Below the pieces are notes generated by a model. It worked only from the letters and a program-made list of their open reading frames with translations, ran no database searches and was not told where the DNA came from. Source: JAWOJF01 sp046481785 (lineage in GTDB: Bacteria > Bacteroidota > Ignavibacteria > Ignavibacteriales > Ignavibacteriaceae). From it: a DNA stretch of 17,323 bases. Positions 5,978 through 14,230 of this stretch are shown one piece after another. Positions within the stretch are counted from its first letter, which is position 1; the number at the start of each line of letters is the position of its first letter. Location of the stretch: NCBI GenBank assembly GCA_046481785.1, contig JAWOJF010000271.1, forward strand, positions 1 to 17,323. Reading direction: 5' to 3'. Made by a program: the position numbers and the translations under genes.

Positions 5978-7051
5978 ATGCCAAAACGAACTAAAACAAT
6001 AATTATTTCCACAGCTATTCTTATAATAGTAGTGTTAATTCTAATCCCCAAACTAAATTTCTCATCTGATGAACAATCCCCGCAGAGCGGATCCCAGGCG
6101 AACAGAAACGCTGTGCTTCCGGTTAGAGGTCATATTATAAAGGCTGAAAAACTTGGCAATGTTGTATTAACCAGCGGAACTATCCTGGCAAATGAAGAAG
6201 TGGAATTAATGAGTGAGAGAGCTGGTAAAATTGTCCGGATCGCTTTTACTGAAGGGAACAGTGTAAGAAAAGGCGATCTCTTAGTAAAAATAAATGATGC
6301 AGAATTGCAGGCTGAATTATCCAGGGCAAAATTCCGTATGGAACTTTTGCATGATAGAGAATCCCGGCAGAAACAACTGCTCGATAAAGAAGCTATCAGC
6401 CGGGAAGACTATGATGTTGCTCTTAATGAATTAAATATTGCCAGAGCCGAAGTTGATCTTATCCAGGCTCAGATTGATGAAACCGAAATTAAGGCTCCCT
6501 TTAACGGCGTAATAGGATTAAAAAACGTAAGTGAAGGAAGCTATGTTACTACTTCAACACTTATAGCAAGACTGCAGAGTTTGAACCCGGTAAAGTTGGA
6601 TTTTTCAATTCCTGAGAAATATGCGGGCTCGGTAAAATCCGGTGATGAGATAAAATTTAAAATTGTTGGGAATGAAACAAACTACTCAGGAAAAGTTTAT
6701 GCAATTGAACCTAAAATTGATCCGGTAACACGAACATTGAAGATCCGGGGATTACACCCCAATAGTGACGGGAAAATTCTTCCCGGTTCATTTGCAGATA
6801 TCCAGCTTGTACTAAAAGAAATTGAGAATGCTTTCCTTGTACCAACACAGGCAATTGTTCCCGAATTAAAAGGGCAAAAAGTATTTTTACTTAAAAACGG
6901 TATAGCAGTCTCTCAGTCTGTGGAAACAGGCGTAAGAACTGATGTCAGTGTTCAGCTTACCAGCGGTGTTACAGAAAATGACACGGTTATTACATCAGGC
7001 ATTTTACAAATAAGGCCCGGCATGCCGGTAAGAATATCAGAGTTTAATTAA
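5978..7051 (+). CDS. RND efflux periplasmic adaptor (membrane fusion protein)
   Basis: 357 residues. A hydrophobic N-terminal segment (about 7-24) follows a basic start and contains no lipobox cysteine, so the protein is anchored by this helix or cleaved as a secreted protein, not a lipoprotein. Next come the first half of the lipoyl domain (GTILANEEVELMSERAGKIV, then VRKGDLLVKIND), a short alpha-helical hairpin (about 108-170), the second lipoyl half (IKAPFNGVIGLKNVSEGSYV), a beta-barrel domain and a membrane-proximal domain ending VITSGILQIRPGMPV. The adaptor links the inner-membrane pump to the outer-membrane channel. It is first in a three-gene operon, 45 bases before the pump. No regulator gene is adjacent. 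Confidence 0.93.
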   Translation: MPKRTKTIIISTAILIIVVLILIPKLNFSSDEQSPQSGSQANRNAVLPVRGHIIKAEKLGNVVLTSGTILANEEVELMSERAGKIVRIAFTEGNSVRKGDLLVKINDAELQAELSRAKFRMELLHDRESRQKQLLDKEAISREDYDVALNELNIARAEVDLIQAQIDETEIKAPFNGVIGLKNVSEGSYVTTSTLIARLQSLNPVKLDFSIPEKYAGSVKSGDEIKFKIVGNETNYSGKVYAIEPKIDPVTRTLKIRGLHPNSDGKILPGSFADIQLVLKEIENAFLVPTQAIVPELKGQKVFLLKNGIAVSQSVETGVRTDVSVQLTSGVTENDTVITSGILQIRPGMPVRISEFN

Positions 7052-7096
7052 GCCGATAAAAAAGTAAGAAAAGGGATTTTTTAGAGGAAGATACAT

Positions 7097-10000
7097 ATGA
7101 GTTTATCATCATTAAGTATACGCAGACCGGTATTGGCAATTGTAATGTCAATTGTTATACTTTTGTTTGGAATAATTGGTTACACATACCTTGGTGTCCG
7201 TGAGTATCCTTCCGTTGATCCTCCTATTATTACTGTAAGTACAACTTATGTTGGAGCGAATGCAGATGTTATTGAATCCCAGATTACTGAGCCGCTTGAA
7301 GAGTCAGTTAATGGTATTGCAGGTATACGTACATTAACTTCAGTAAGCCGTGACGGCAGAAGTACAATTACTGTTGAGTTTGATATAGATATAGATCTTG
7401 AAGCTGCGGCTAACGATGTACGTGACAGGGTTTCTCGTGCACTGCGTTTACTTCCCCCCGATGTTGAAAATCCTATCGTATCCAAAGCTGATGCCGATGC
7501 AACTCCTATAGTATTCATGAGTCTTCAGAGTGATACCCGGAACCTTCTTCAGCTTAGTGAAATGGCTAATAATCTTTTTAAAGAAAGATTCCAGACAATA
7601 CCCGGTGTAAGTGAGGTAAGAATATGGGGGGAAAAAAAATATTCAATGAGGATGTGGCTGGATCCCTCTAAACTTGCTGCATATAATTTAACCCCGCTCG
7701 ATATAAGAGATGCCCTGAACAGGGAAAATGTTGAGCTTCCCACTGGACTAATAGAAGGAAATAATACTGAACTTTCTATAAGAACTATCGGACGGCTGCA
7801 GGATGAAGAAGATTTTAATAATCTTATTGTCAGGGAAGATGAAGGAAGAGTTGTAAGGTTCAGGGATATTGGTACTGCAAGGCTTGAAGCGGAAAACCTC
7901 AGAACTGTTTTAAAGCAGAACGGAATTCCTATGGTTGGCGTAGTTTTAATTGCTCAGCCGGGTGCTAATAATATTGCAATTGCTGATGAATTTTACCGCC
8001 GTCTTGAACAGTTAAAGAACAATTTACCCCAGGATATAACTACGGGTATTGGATTTGATGTTACCGAATATATAAGGGCTTCTATTTATGAAGTGCAGGA
8101 AACTATTCTTATTGCATTCGGACTGGTTGTTTTAATTATCTTTTTGTTTCTGCGTGACTGGCGATCCACTATTATTCCGGTACTGGCAATTCCGGTTTCT
8201 CTTATCGGTTCTTTCTTTATAATGTACCTTGCCGATTTTTCTGTTAATGTTTTAACACTTCTCGGAATTGTACTTGCAATAGGTATAGTTGTTGATGATG
8301 CTATTGTTGTACTTGAAAATATTTATGCTAAAATAGAAGAGAAGATGCATCCTGTTGATGCGGCTACAAGAGGATCGGCGGAAATATTTTTTGCAATCAT
8401 CTCAACAACCGTAGCTTTAGCTTCTGTATTTCTTCCTGTAATATTTCTTTCAGGTTTAACCGGCAGGTTGTTCCGTGAATTTGGAATTGTAATTGCCGGC
8501 TCAGTTATTATCTCTTCTTTTGTTGCTTTAACATTAACCCCTATGCTTAGCGGAAAAATTCTTAAAAGAAGAGAAACACACACATGGTTTTACAATAAAA
8601 CAGAACCCTTCTTTGTATGGTTTAATAATTTATACAGGAGGCATCTGGATACTTTTATGGTTAAGAGATGGCTTGTTTTTCCGACAGTTGTTTTAACTAT
8701 TGTGCTCATATACTTTATTGGTTCATCTTTGCCTAATGAATTAGCACCCCTGGAGGACAGAAGCCGCCTGCAGCTTATGGTTTCGGCACCCGAAGGCGCT
8801 ACTTTTGATTATATGGACAGCTTTATGGACCAACTGGTTGAATCATTAAAGGATTCCGTTAATGAAAGAAGCTCAATAATTTCGGTAACATCCCCGGGTT
8901 TTGGCGCCTCCAGCTCTGTTAATTCGGGGTTCGTAAATTTAATTCTTAAAGATCCTGAATTTAGAATAAGAACCCAGCAGCAAATAGCTGATGATGTTTC
9001 AGCCGACGTTGCACAATATACCCAGGCAAGAGTTTTTGTTACACAGCAGCAGACAATAGGCCGCGGCGGCGGATTGCCTGTGCAGTATGTTTTACAGGCT
9101 CCTAATTTTGAGAAGCTGCAGGAAGTTCTGCCGAAGTTTATGGAGGAGGCAGGAAAAGAACCTATCTTCACTATTGTTGATGTAAATTTAAAGTTTAATA
9201 AACCTGAATTTAAAATAACCATTGACCGGCAGAGAGCCAGGAATCTTGGCGTATCTACAATCGATATCGCAGAAACTATACAATCTGCTTTCAGCGGGCA
9301 AAGATTTGGTTATTATATTAAAGACGGCAAGCAGTACCAGGTAATCGGACAACTTGCGCGCGAGAACAGGGATGAACCCCAGGATCTGAGATCGCTTCAT
9401 GTAAAAAATAGCAGGGGTGATCTGATCCAGCTTGATAACGTAATTGCTACCTCAGAGCAGTCTACACCTCCCCAGCTTTACCGTTATAACAGGTATGTTT
9501 CGGCTACTGTTTCAGCGGGGCTTATTCCGGGTAAAACAATAGGTGATGGTATTGCAGCAATGGACCGGGTTGCTGATAAAGTTCTTGATGAAACTTTTTC
9601 TACTTCACTTGCCGGTGCTTCAAAAGATTTTGCTGAAAGCTCCTCAAGTCTTTTATTTGCCTTCATTCTGGCTTTGGTGCTTATTTACCTGGTACTTGCT
9701 GCTCAGTTTGAAAGTTTTAGAGACCCATTTATAATTTTGTTTACAGTTCCTCTTGCAATTGCCGGAGCTGTTCTTTCTCTCTGGTATTTTAACGAGACGT
9801 TAAACATATTCAGCCAGATCGGTATAATTATGTTAATAGGTCTTGTTACCAAAAACGGTATCCTTATTGTCGAGTTTGCTAATCAGCGGAAGGCAACAGG
9901 ACTTGATAAAATTGAAGCAGTAAAAGATGCTGCCTCAGCAAGACTTCGTCCAATCTTAATGACAAGCCTGTCAACAATACTGGGTATTACACCTATTGCA

Positions 10001-10195
10001 CTTGCATTAGGCGCAGGTTCTGAAAGCCGTATATCAATGGGTATTGCAGTTATCGGCGGTCTTATTTTTTCAACATTTTTAACTTTATTCGTTATCCCGG
10101 CTATTTATTCTTTTGTCTCAAGCAAGTCAACATCTGTTTCTAATGTTACCGAAACCGAACCTGTTAAAGGAGAAGAATTAGCTGTAAGTCAGTAG
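7097..10195 (+). CDS. RND efflux pump, HAE1 (AcrB/MexB-like) family
   Basis: 1032 residues, the normal length for HAE1 pumps. The first helix begins directly at the N-terminus (SIRRPVLAIVMSIVILLFG), followed by the typical YPSVDPPIITVSTTYVGA. The fourth membrane helix carries the proton-relay pair as VVDDAIVVLENI (Asp400 and Asp401), and the tenth helix the partner lysine as VTKNGILIVEFANQ (Lys919), so proton coupling looks intact. Two large periplasmic loops separate the two six-helix halves. This family exports drugs, detergents, bile salts or fatty acids by proton antiport; the substrate cannot be read here. The start is well supported by AGAGGAAG at 7083-7090, six bases before the ATG. 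It sits between its adaptor and its outer-membrane channel. Confidence 0.97.
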   Translation: MSLSSLSIRRPVLAIVMSIVILLFGIIGYTYLGVREYPSVDPPIITVSTTYVGANADVIESQITEPLEESVNGIAGIRTLTSVSRDGRSTITVEFDIDIDLEAAANDVRDRVSRALRLLPPDVENPIVSKADADATPIVFMSLQSDTRNLLQLSEMANNLFKERFQTIPGVSEVRIWGEKKYSMRMWLDPSKLAAYNLTPLDIRDALNRENVELPTGLIEGNNTELSIRTIGRLQDEEDFNNLIVREDEGRVVRFRDIGTARLEAENLRTVLKQNGIPMVGVVLIAQPGANNIAIADEFYRRLEQLKNNLPQDITTGIGFDVTEYIRASIYEVQETILIAFGLVVLIIFLFLRDWRSTIIPVLAIPVSLIGSFFIMYLADFSVNVLTLLGIVLAIGIVVDDAIVVLENIYAKIEEKMHPVDAATRGSAEIFFAIISTTVALASVFLPVIFLSGLTGRLFREFGIVIAGSVIISSFVALTLTPMLSGKILKRRETHTWFYNKTEPFFVWFNNLYRRHLDTFMVKRWLVFPTVVLTIVLIYFIGSSLPNELAPLEDRSRLQLMVSAPEGATFDYMDSFMDQLVESLKDSVNERSSIISVTSPGFGASSSVNSGFVNLILKDPEFRIRTQQQIADDVSADVAQYTQARVFVTQQQTIGRGGGLPVQYVLQAPNFEKLQEVLPKFMEEAGKEPIFTIVDVNLKFNKPEFKITIDRQRARNLGVSTIDIAETIQSAFSGQRFGYYIKDGKQYQVIGQLARENRDEPQDLRSLHVKNSRGDLIQLDNVIATSEQSTPPQLYRYNRYVSATVSAGLIPGKTIGDGIAAMDRVADKVLDETFSTSLAGASKDFAESSSSLLFAFILALVLIYLVLAAQFESFRDPFIILFTVPLAIAGAVLSLWYFNETLNIFSQIGIIMLIGLVTKNGILIVEFANQRKATGLDKIEAVKDAASARLRPILMTSLSTILGITPIALALGAGSESRISMGIAVIGGLIFSTFLTLFVIPAIYSFVSSKSTSVSNVTETEPVKGEELAVSQ

Positions 10196-10209
10196 TATTA
10201 GTTTATTTA

Positions 10210-10290
10210 CTAAGTGTATCTAAGTGCCCTTAGTGCCCTTAGTGCCTAAGTGGTTTTCTGAATATCTCTCAAAGCAATCAGAGCACTAAG
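10210..10290. repeat. Short tandem and inverted repeats between pump and channel genes
   Basis: AGTGCCCTT occurs twice head to tail (10223-10231, 10232-10240) and is followed by AGTGCCTAAGTGG, with a related TAAGTG unit just before. GCACTAAG at 10283-10290 is the exact inverse of CTTAGTGC at 10238-10245 and could form a hairpin in the transcript. The sequence resembles a dispersed intergenic repeat. It lies in the 127-base gap within the efflux operon. Confidence 0.5.
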
Positions 10291-10322
10291 CTGACAATTT
10301 CGTTTTCACTAAATTTTATTTT

Positions 10323-11624
10323 ATGAAATTAAAAATCATTATCATATTAGTATTTATCACCTCTTCAATTTATTCACAGCAATTATTAACTCTTGAAGAA
10401 GCAATAAAAATTGCACTTGAGAATAACTTCTCAATTAGTATTGCAGCAAACCAGAGGGACATAGCTGAAAATAATCTGTCAGCGGGCAATGCCGGCTTCC
10501 TTCCGGGGCTGAATGCCGACGGTTCTTACTCAAAAAGTAATAATACTACCCGCCAGGAATATTTTGATGGAAGATTAATTGACCGGACAAATGCAAAATC
10601 CGATAACTTTAATGCTAACATAACACTTAACTGGACCATCTTTGACGGTTTTGAGATGTTCGCTACTTACGATGCTCTGAAACAACTGAAAGAAATTGGC
10701 GAAACAAATTACAGGATATCAGTTGAAAACAATGTTGCCGGTATAATTTCAACATATTTTAATATTGTAAGACTGGGTGTTGTTCTTGAAGTGATCTCAA
10801 GAAGTATTGTTATTTCAGAAGAACGTGTTAACCTGGCTGCTACTAAAAGAGATGTAGGTTCTGCTTCCAAGTTTGAACTGCTTCAGGCACAGGTAGATTT
10901 AAATGAAGACAAATCTTTGCAGCTTAATGCAGAACTGGCATATGATCAGGCTAAGACTCAGTTGAATCAATTAATGGGGAGGAATCCTGCTGAAGATTTT
11001 ACTGTTGCTGATACCATTATTGTAAACCAGAGAATGCTATATGAAGAATTGATAATTTCAGCTCAGGATCAGAATTCTGAAATAAAGGCTGCCGTACTGA
11101 ATAAAAATTTTTCTAATGCTCAACTGGGAATAGTTAGGTCTGAATTTTTTCCCGAAATAAGCTTATTTGCCGGGTATAATTTTCTGCGTTCAGAATCTGA
11201 AGCCGGATTTACTAAATCTAACCAGAACAGGGGATATAATTACGGTATTAATGCCTCGATAAATCTTTTTAATGGATTAAATACCCGCCGGCAAATTGAA
11301 AATGCCCAAATTGAAACCAAAATTAGTGAATTAAACCTTAATGAGGTAAAAAACCAGATTGAGGCTTCCCTTCAGAATTCTTATAAGGCTTATCAAAACA
11401 GCCTTACTTTAGTTGAACTTGAAACAGAGAATTTGAAAGTTACGGAAGAAAATGTGGCAATAGCCCTCGAAAGGCTCCGTTTGGGAAATATTACACCGCT
11501 CGAATTCAGGGAAGCGCAAATTAACCTGCTGGATGCACAAAGCCGCCTCGTAAATGCACAATTTGAGGCAAAAAACGCTGAAACTGAGCTGTTAAGGATA
11601 AGCGGCAGGCTTATACAAGAATAA
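10323..11624 (+). CDS. TolC-family outer membrane efflux protein
   Basis: 433 residues with a classic signal peptide (MKLKIIIILVFITSSIYSQ, cleavage near residue 19). The mature protein begins LLTLEEAIKIALENNFSI, the family opening, and has the internal duplication expected of TolC proteins: a first half with SAGNAGFLPGLNADGSYS and a second with IVRSEFFPEISLFAGY, each followed by long coiled helices (NEVKNQIEASLQNSYKAYQN). Three such chains form a trans-periplasmic tunnel and outer-membrane barrel. Together with the adaptor and pump upstream it completes a tripartite system spanning both membranes. There is no clear Shine-Dalgarno site at the ATG. The 127-base repeat-bearing gap before it may alter its expression relative to the pump. 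Confidence 0.94.
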   Translation: MKLKIIIILVFITSSIYSQQLLTLEEAIKIALENNFSISIAANQRDIAENNLSAGNAGFLPGLNADGSYSKSNNTTRQEYFDGRLIDRTNAKSDNFNANITLNWTIFDGFEMFATYDALKQLKEIGETNYRISVENNVAGIISTYFNIVRLGVVLEVISRSIVISEERVNLAATKRDVGSASKFELLQAQVDLNEDKSLQLNAELAYDQAKTQLNQLMGRNPAEDFTVADTIIVNQRMLYEELIISAQDQNSEIKAAVLNKNFSNAQLGIVRSEFFPEISLFAGYNFLRSESEAGFTKSNQNRGYNYGINASINLFNGLNTRRQIENAQIETKISELNLNEVKNQIEASLQNSYKAYQNSLTLVELETENLKVTEENVAIALERLRLGNITPLEFREAQINLLDAQSRLVNAQFEAKNAETELLRISGRLIQE

Positions 11625-11877
11625 AACAAATCAGGGTTCTATTGAACACCCGGTTTTAAAGGTACCCTCCCTCACATTTAAAAATTGTCCCAAGCGTATT
11701 TTTCTATCAGGATTCTTACCATAAAAAATATTAAATTAAAAGCAGAAATTAGAGGGACTATTCATGCAGTTACGCTTTTTTATAGATGTTAAAATAAACC
11801 GGCCTTTCCCCGAACATTCCCTGAAAGTTAAAATCAAATATTATCTGTTGTAAAGAAAAAGAGGTTAGCCATATAGT
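11625..11877. other. Intergenic gap between the efflux operon and rsmB
   Basis: 253 bases. GGGTTC near 11634 can pair imperfectly with GAACACCC near 11644, with GGTTTT following; this is a poor terminator candidate for the efflux operon. A small ORF (11764-11853) is listed separately. No sure promoter was recognised, though one for rsmB is expected here. Confidence 0.35.
11764..11853 (+). CDS. Possible 29-residue small ORF upstream of rsmB
   Basis: ATG at 11764 is preceded at good spacing (7 bases) by AGAGGG (11751-11756), a better ribosome site than most genes in this window have. It encodes MQLRFFIDVKINRPFPEHSL and a short basic, hydrophobic tail, ending in TAA 24 bases before the rsmB start. 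No family is recognised. It could be a leader peptide, a small protein or chance. Confidence 0.25.
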   Translation: MQLRFFIDVKINRPFPEHSLKVKIKYYLL

Positions 11878-13245
11878 ATGGGTATTCAATTTGAAGAACA
11901 TAAAGTTAAAGATTTATATGAAGGTGTGCGGGGATTAGCTGTAAAGGTGTTGAACAGAGTAGAGCGGTCTGACTCGTATCTTGAACGGCTGCTGGATAAT
12001 GAAATGCGTAATACTGAATTAAGCGGTGCTGATAAAGCGCTTCTTTATGAAATTGTTCACGGGGTTGTTAGATGGGCCGGAAGGCTTGACTGGGTTTTAA
12101 ATGGTTTTTATAAAGGGCAGTTCTCAAAAGCTATTCCCAATTTAAAAAATGGATTGCGCGTTGCGTTATACCAGATATTATTTCTTGACAGGATTCCCGA
12201 CCATGCGGCAGTAAACGAAGCAGTTGAATTTGTAAAAAGACTGCAGGGGCAAAAACCTGCTGATCTTACAAACGCAATTCTCAGGAATATAATCAGAAGC
12301 AAAAATTCTATAAGGTATCCTGATCCCGGCGAAGACCTTATCGGATATTTAAGTGCATTCTATTCTCACCCTTCATGGATGGTTAAAAGATATCTTGCAA
12401 GATTTGAAAGAGAAGAAACAGAAAAGCTTCTTAATGCTAATAATGAAAAACCTTTTCTTACATTAAGAATAAATGCACTTAAAGTAAAGCCTGATGACTT
12501 TAAAAAGCTGCTTCAGTCAGTTAATCTCCGGTATTCCTACGGTAAATATTTACCCGATTTTTTTAAACTGCAGAACCTTACAAATATTACAGCATGGGAA
12601 TATTTTAATGAGGGCTATTTTAATATACAGGATGAAAGTGCCGGATTGGCATGCAGGCTTCTCGCACCTGAAAAGGGTATGAGGGTACTTGATTTATGTG
12701 CTGCTCCGGGGGGGAAAACTGCATACATGGCAGGCCTTATGAATGATGAAGGTGAAATTGTTGCAATAGATAAATATGAAAGCAGGCTGGATCTGCTGCA
12801 AAAAAATATGGAGCGTCTCGGAATAAAATCTGTAAAACTTAACGCTGTTGATGCCATTGAATATTCAGATGGTGAGTTTGACAGGATTCTTGCTGATGTT
12901 CCTTGTTCCGGCACAGGTACTCTTTCTAAAAAGCCTGATATAAAATGGAAGAGGCATCTCCTTGATTTACGACAGTTGAATCAACTGCAGAGTACATTAA
13001 TAAAAAAAGCAGCATCCCTTTTAAAACCCGGGGGTGTACTGGTATACAGCACATGCTCAATTGAACCTGAAGAAAATTATGAGATAGTACAGAAATTTTT
13101 AAACGATAATTCTAATTTTAAACTGGAAAGTGCGGCAGACAGTTTCCCTGAAGAATTAATTGATCCTAACGGGTGCATCCAGACTTTTCCTCATACTCAC
13201 CAACTGGATGGGGCATTTGCTGCTAAATTAAAAAGAATTTCCTAA
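11878..13245 (+). CDS. rsmB: 16S rRNA (cytosine-C5) methyltransferase RsmB (Sun)
   Basis: 455 residues in two parts. An N-terminal NusB-like RNA-binding helical domain spans about residues 15-140 (LAVKVLNRVERSDSYLERLL, then IPDHAAVNEAVEFVKR). A C-terminal SAM-dependent methyltransferase follows, with LDLCAAPGGKT (SAM-binding motif I), ADVPCSGTGTL (the Pro-Cys motif IV, whose Cys releases the product) and YSTCSIEPEEN (motif VI, whose Cys attacks the base). All catalytic residues are present. RsmB makes m5C967 (E. coli numbering) in 16S rRNA. The NusB-like domain separates it from RsmF and other Nol1/Nop2 relatives. GAGG lies 13 bases before the ATG. The RodZ-like gene follows after 19 bases, so rsmB probably heads this run of genes. 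Confidence 0.95.
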   Translation: MGIQFEEHKVKDLYEGVRGLAVKVLNRVERSDSYLERLLDNEMRNTELSGADKALLYEIVHGVVRWAGRLDWVLNGFYKGQFSKAIPNLKNGLRVALYQILFLDRIPDHAAVNEAVEFVKRLQGQKPADLTNAILRNIIRSKNSIRYPDPGEDLIGYLSAFYSHPSWMVKRYLARFEREETEKLLNANNEKPFLTLRINALKVKPDDFKKLLQSVNLRYSYGKYLPDFFKLQNLTNITAWEYFNEGYFNIQDESAGLACRLLAPEKGMRVLDLCAAPGGKTAYMAGLMNDEGEIVAIDKYESRLDLLQKNMERLGIKSVKLNAVDAIEYSDGEFDRILADVPCSGTGTLSKKPDIKWKRHLLDLRQLNQLQSTLIKKAASLLKPGGVLVYSTCSIEPEENYEIVQKFLNDNSNFKLESAADSFPEELIDPNGCIQTFPHTHQLDGAFAAKLKRIS

Positions 13246-13264
13246 CAATAAAAAAGTAAAAATA

Positions 13265-14230
13265 ATGCTTAACAAACTGGGAGAAGAGCTTAAAGAAGCT
13301 CGTTTGAAAATTGGGGCTACGCTTCAGCAAATGGCGGCAAAAACCAGGATTGACCTTAAATTCCTGGAAGCATTGGAAAATGGAAATTTTTCTTTTCTGC
13401 CCGAGCTTTATGTGAAAGCTTTCCTTAGGGAATATGCAAGTTATGTAGGGCTTGATGAGAATTTAATTCTGAAAAAGTATGAATATGCCAAACTGGGAAA
13501 AATTTATGATGAAAAACTTCCAATAACCGAAGAAACCAAACCGGAGGAAAAAGAACCGAAGGAAGCAGAAACTAAAAAAGAAGACACTACCAAAAAGGAA
13601 ACTAAAAAAGAGGAAACTAAAAAATCAGAGAAGAAACATGTTGTAAAACATACCCGTCCTCTTCAGACTTATGATGCAATGCCTGCCGAAGCAGCTAAGG
13701 TAGATAACTCAGATGCCTTAAAGAAAAAAAGAGTTTTACTTGGAATGGTGACCGGGGGTGCTGTTATTTTAATTGCCCTGGTATATTTTCTTTTTTTTAA
13801 TAACAACTCTCAAATTATTGTAACCGAAAAACCTATTGATGAAGTAATTGAAGATAATAAAAGATATATTGAAGAAGAACCCCTGGCTGCAGCCGCAGAT
13901 ACAACTTTTGCTTCAGTAGTTCCATCAACAGACAGCCTCTATCTTACAATCAAGACAACCGACACTTCATGGGTCAGAATTATACTTGATGATAAACTTG
14001 CTGAAGAGTTCATTCTCTTTCCCAAGGGCCAGAAAACTGTTACTACAGGCAAGAATTTTAAAATAACTTTTGGCAGATCTTCCGCTATTAGTCTTGCTCT
14101 AAATGATAAAGCTATTCAGTTTTCACCCGGAGAGTTGATGGTATCTCATGTTTTAATTGATAGTAACGGAATTACCTATCTTAAATCAGCCCCGGAGTTT
14201 GGACAGGGACAGAATAATGAAGCCAATTGA
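13265..14230 (+). CDS. RodZ-like membrane protein: HTH, one membrane helix, DUF4115 domain
   Basis: 321 residues in four parts. The N-terminal cytoplasmic HTH_25 domain covers about residues 1-75 (LGEELKEARLKIGATLQQMA, LPELYVKAFLREYASYVGLD). A Lys/Glu-rich linker follows (about 85-125), coded by a 15-base tandem repeat. One membrane helix lies at about 157-178 (LLGMVTGGAVILIALVYFLFF). The C-terminal extracytoplasmic DUF4115-type beta domain spans about 224-300 (LYLTIKTTDTSWVRIILDD). This is the layout of RodZ, which ties MreB filaments to the membrane in rod-shaped cells. The family is broad, so a cell-shape role is likely but not shown. Its last 14 bases overlap the start of ligA. Confidence 0.85.
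   Translation: MLNKLGEELKEARLKIGATLQQMAAKTRIDLKFLEALENGNFSFLPELYVKAFLREYASYVGLDENLILKKYEYAKLGKIYDEKLPITEETKPEEKEPKEAETKKEDTTKKETKKEETKKSEKKHVVKHTRPLQTYDAMPAEAAKVDNSDALKKKRVLLGMVTGGAVILIALVYFLFFNNNSQIIVTEKPIDEVIEDNKRYIEEEPLAAAADTTFASVVPSTDSLYLTIKTTDTSWVRIILDDKLAEEFILFPKGQKTVTTGKNFKITFGRSSAISLALNDKAIQFSPGELMVSHVLIDSNGITYLKSAPEFGQGQNNEAN
13568..13627 (+). repeat. 15-bp tandem repeat, four copies, inside the RodZ-like gene
   Basis: Units of GAAACTAAAAAAGAA type begin at 13568, 13583, 13598 and 13613. The first, third and fourth share GAAACTAAAAAA exactly; the second has diverged. Each unit codes five residues (ETKKE, DTTKK, ETKKE, ETKKS), so copy-number change would lengthen the cytoplasmic linker without shifting the frame. 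Confidence 0.8.

Noticed and set aside
8809..9222. Minus-strand 137-codon open frame opposite the RND pump
   Set aside because: Shadow of the strongly supported pump gene, with no family pattern and no ribosome site.
14157..14216. LigA start at 14157
   Set aside because: It would add 20 residues unlike the family and overlap the RodZ-like gene by 74 bases; ATG 14217 gives the standard N-terminus and has a ribosome site.
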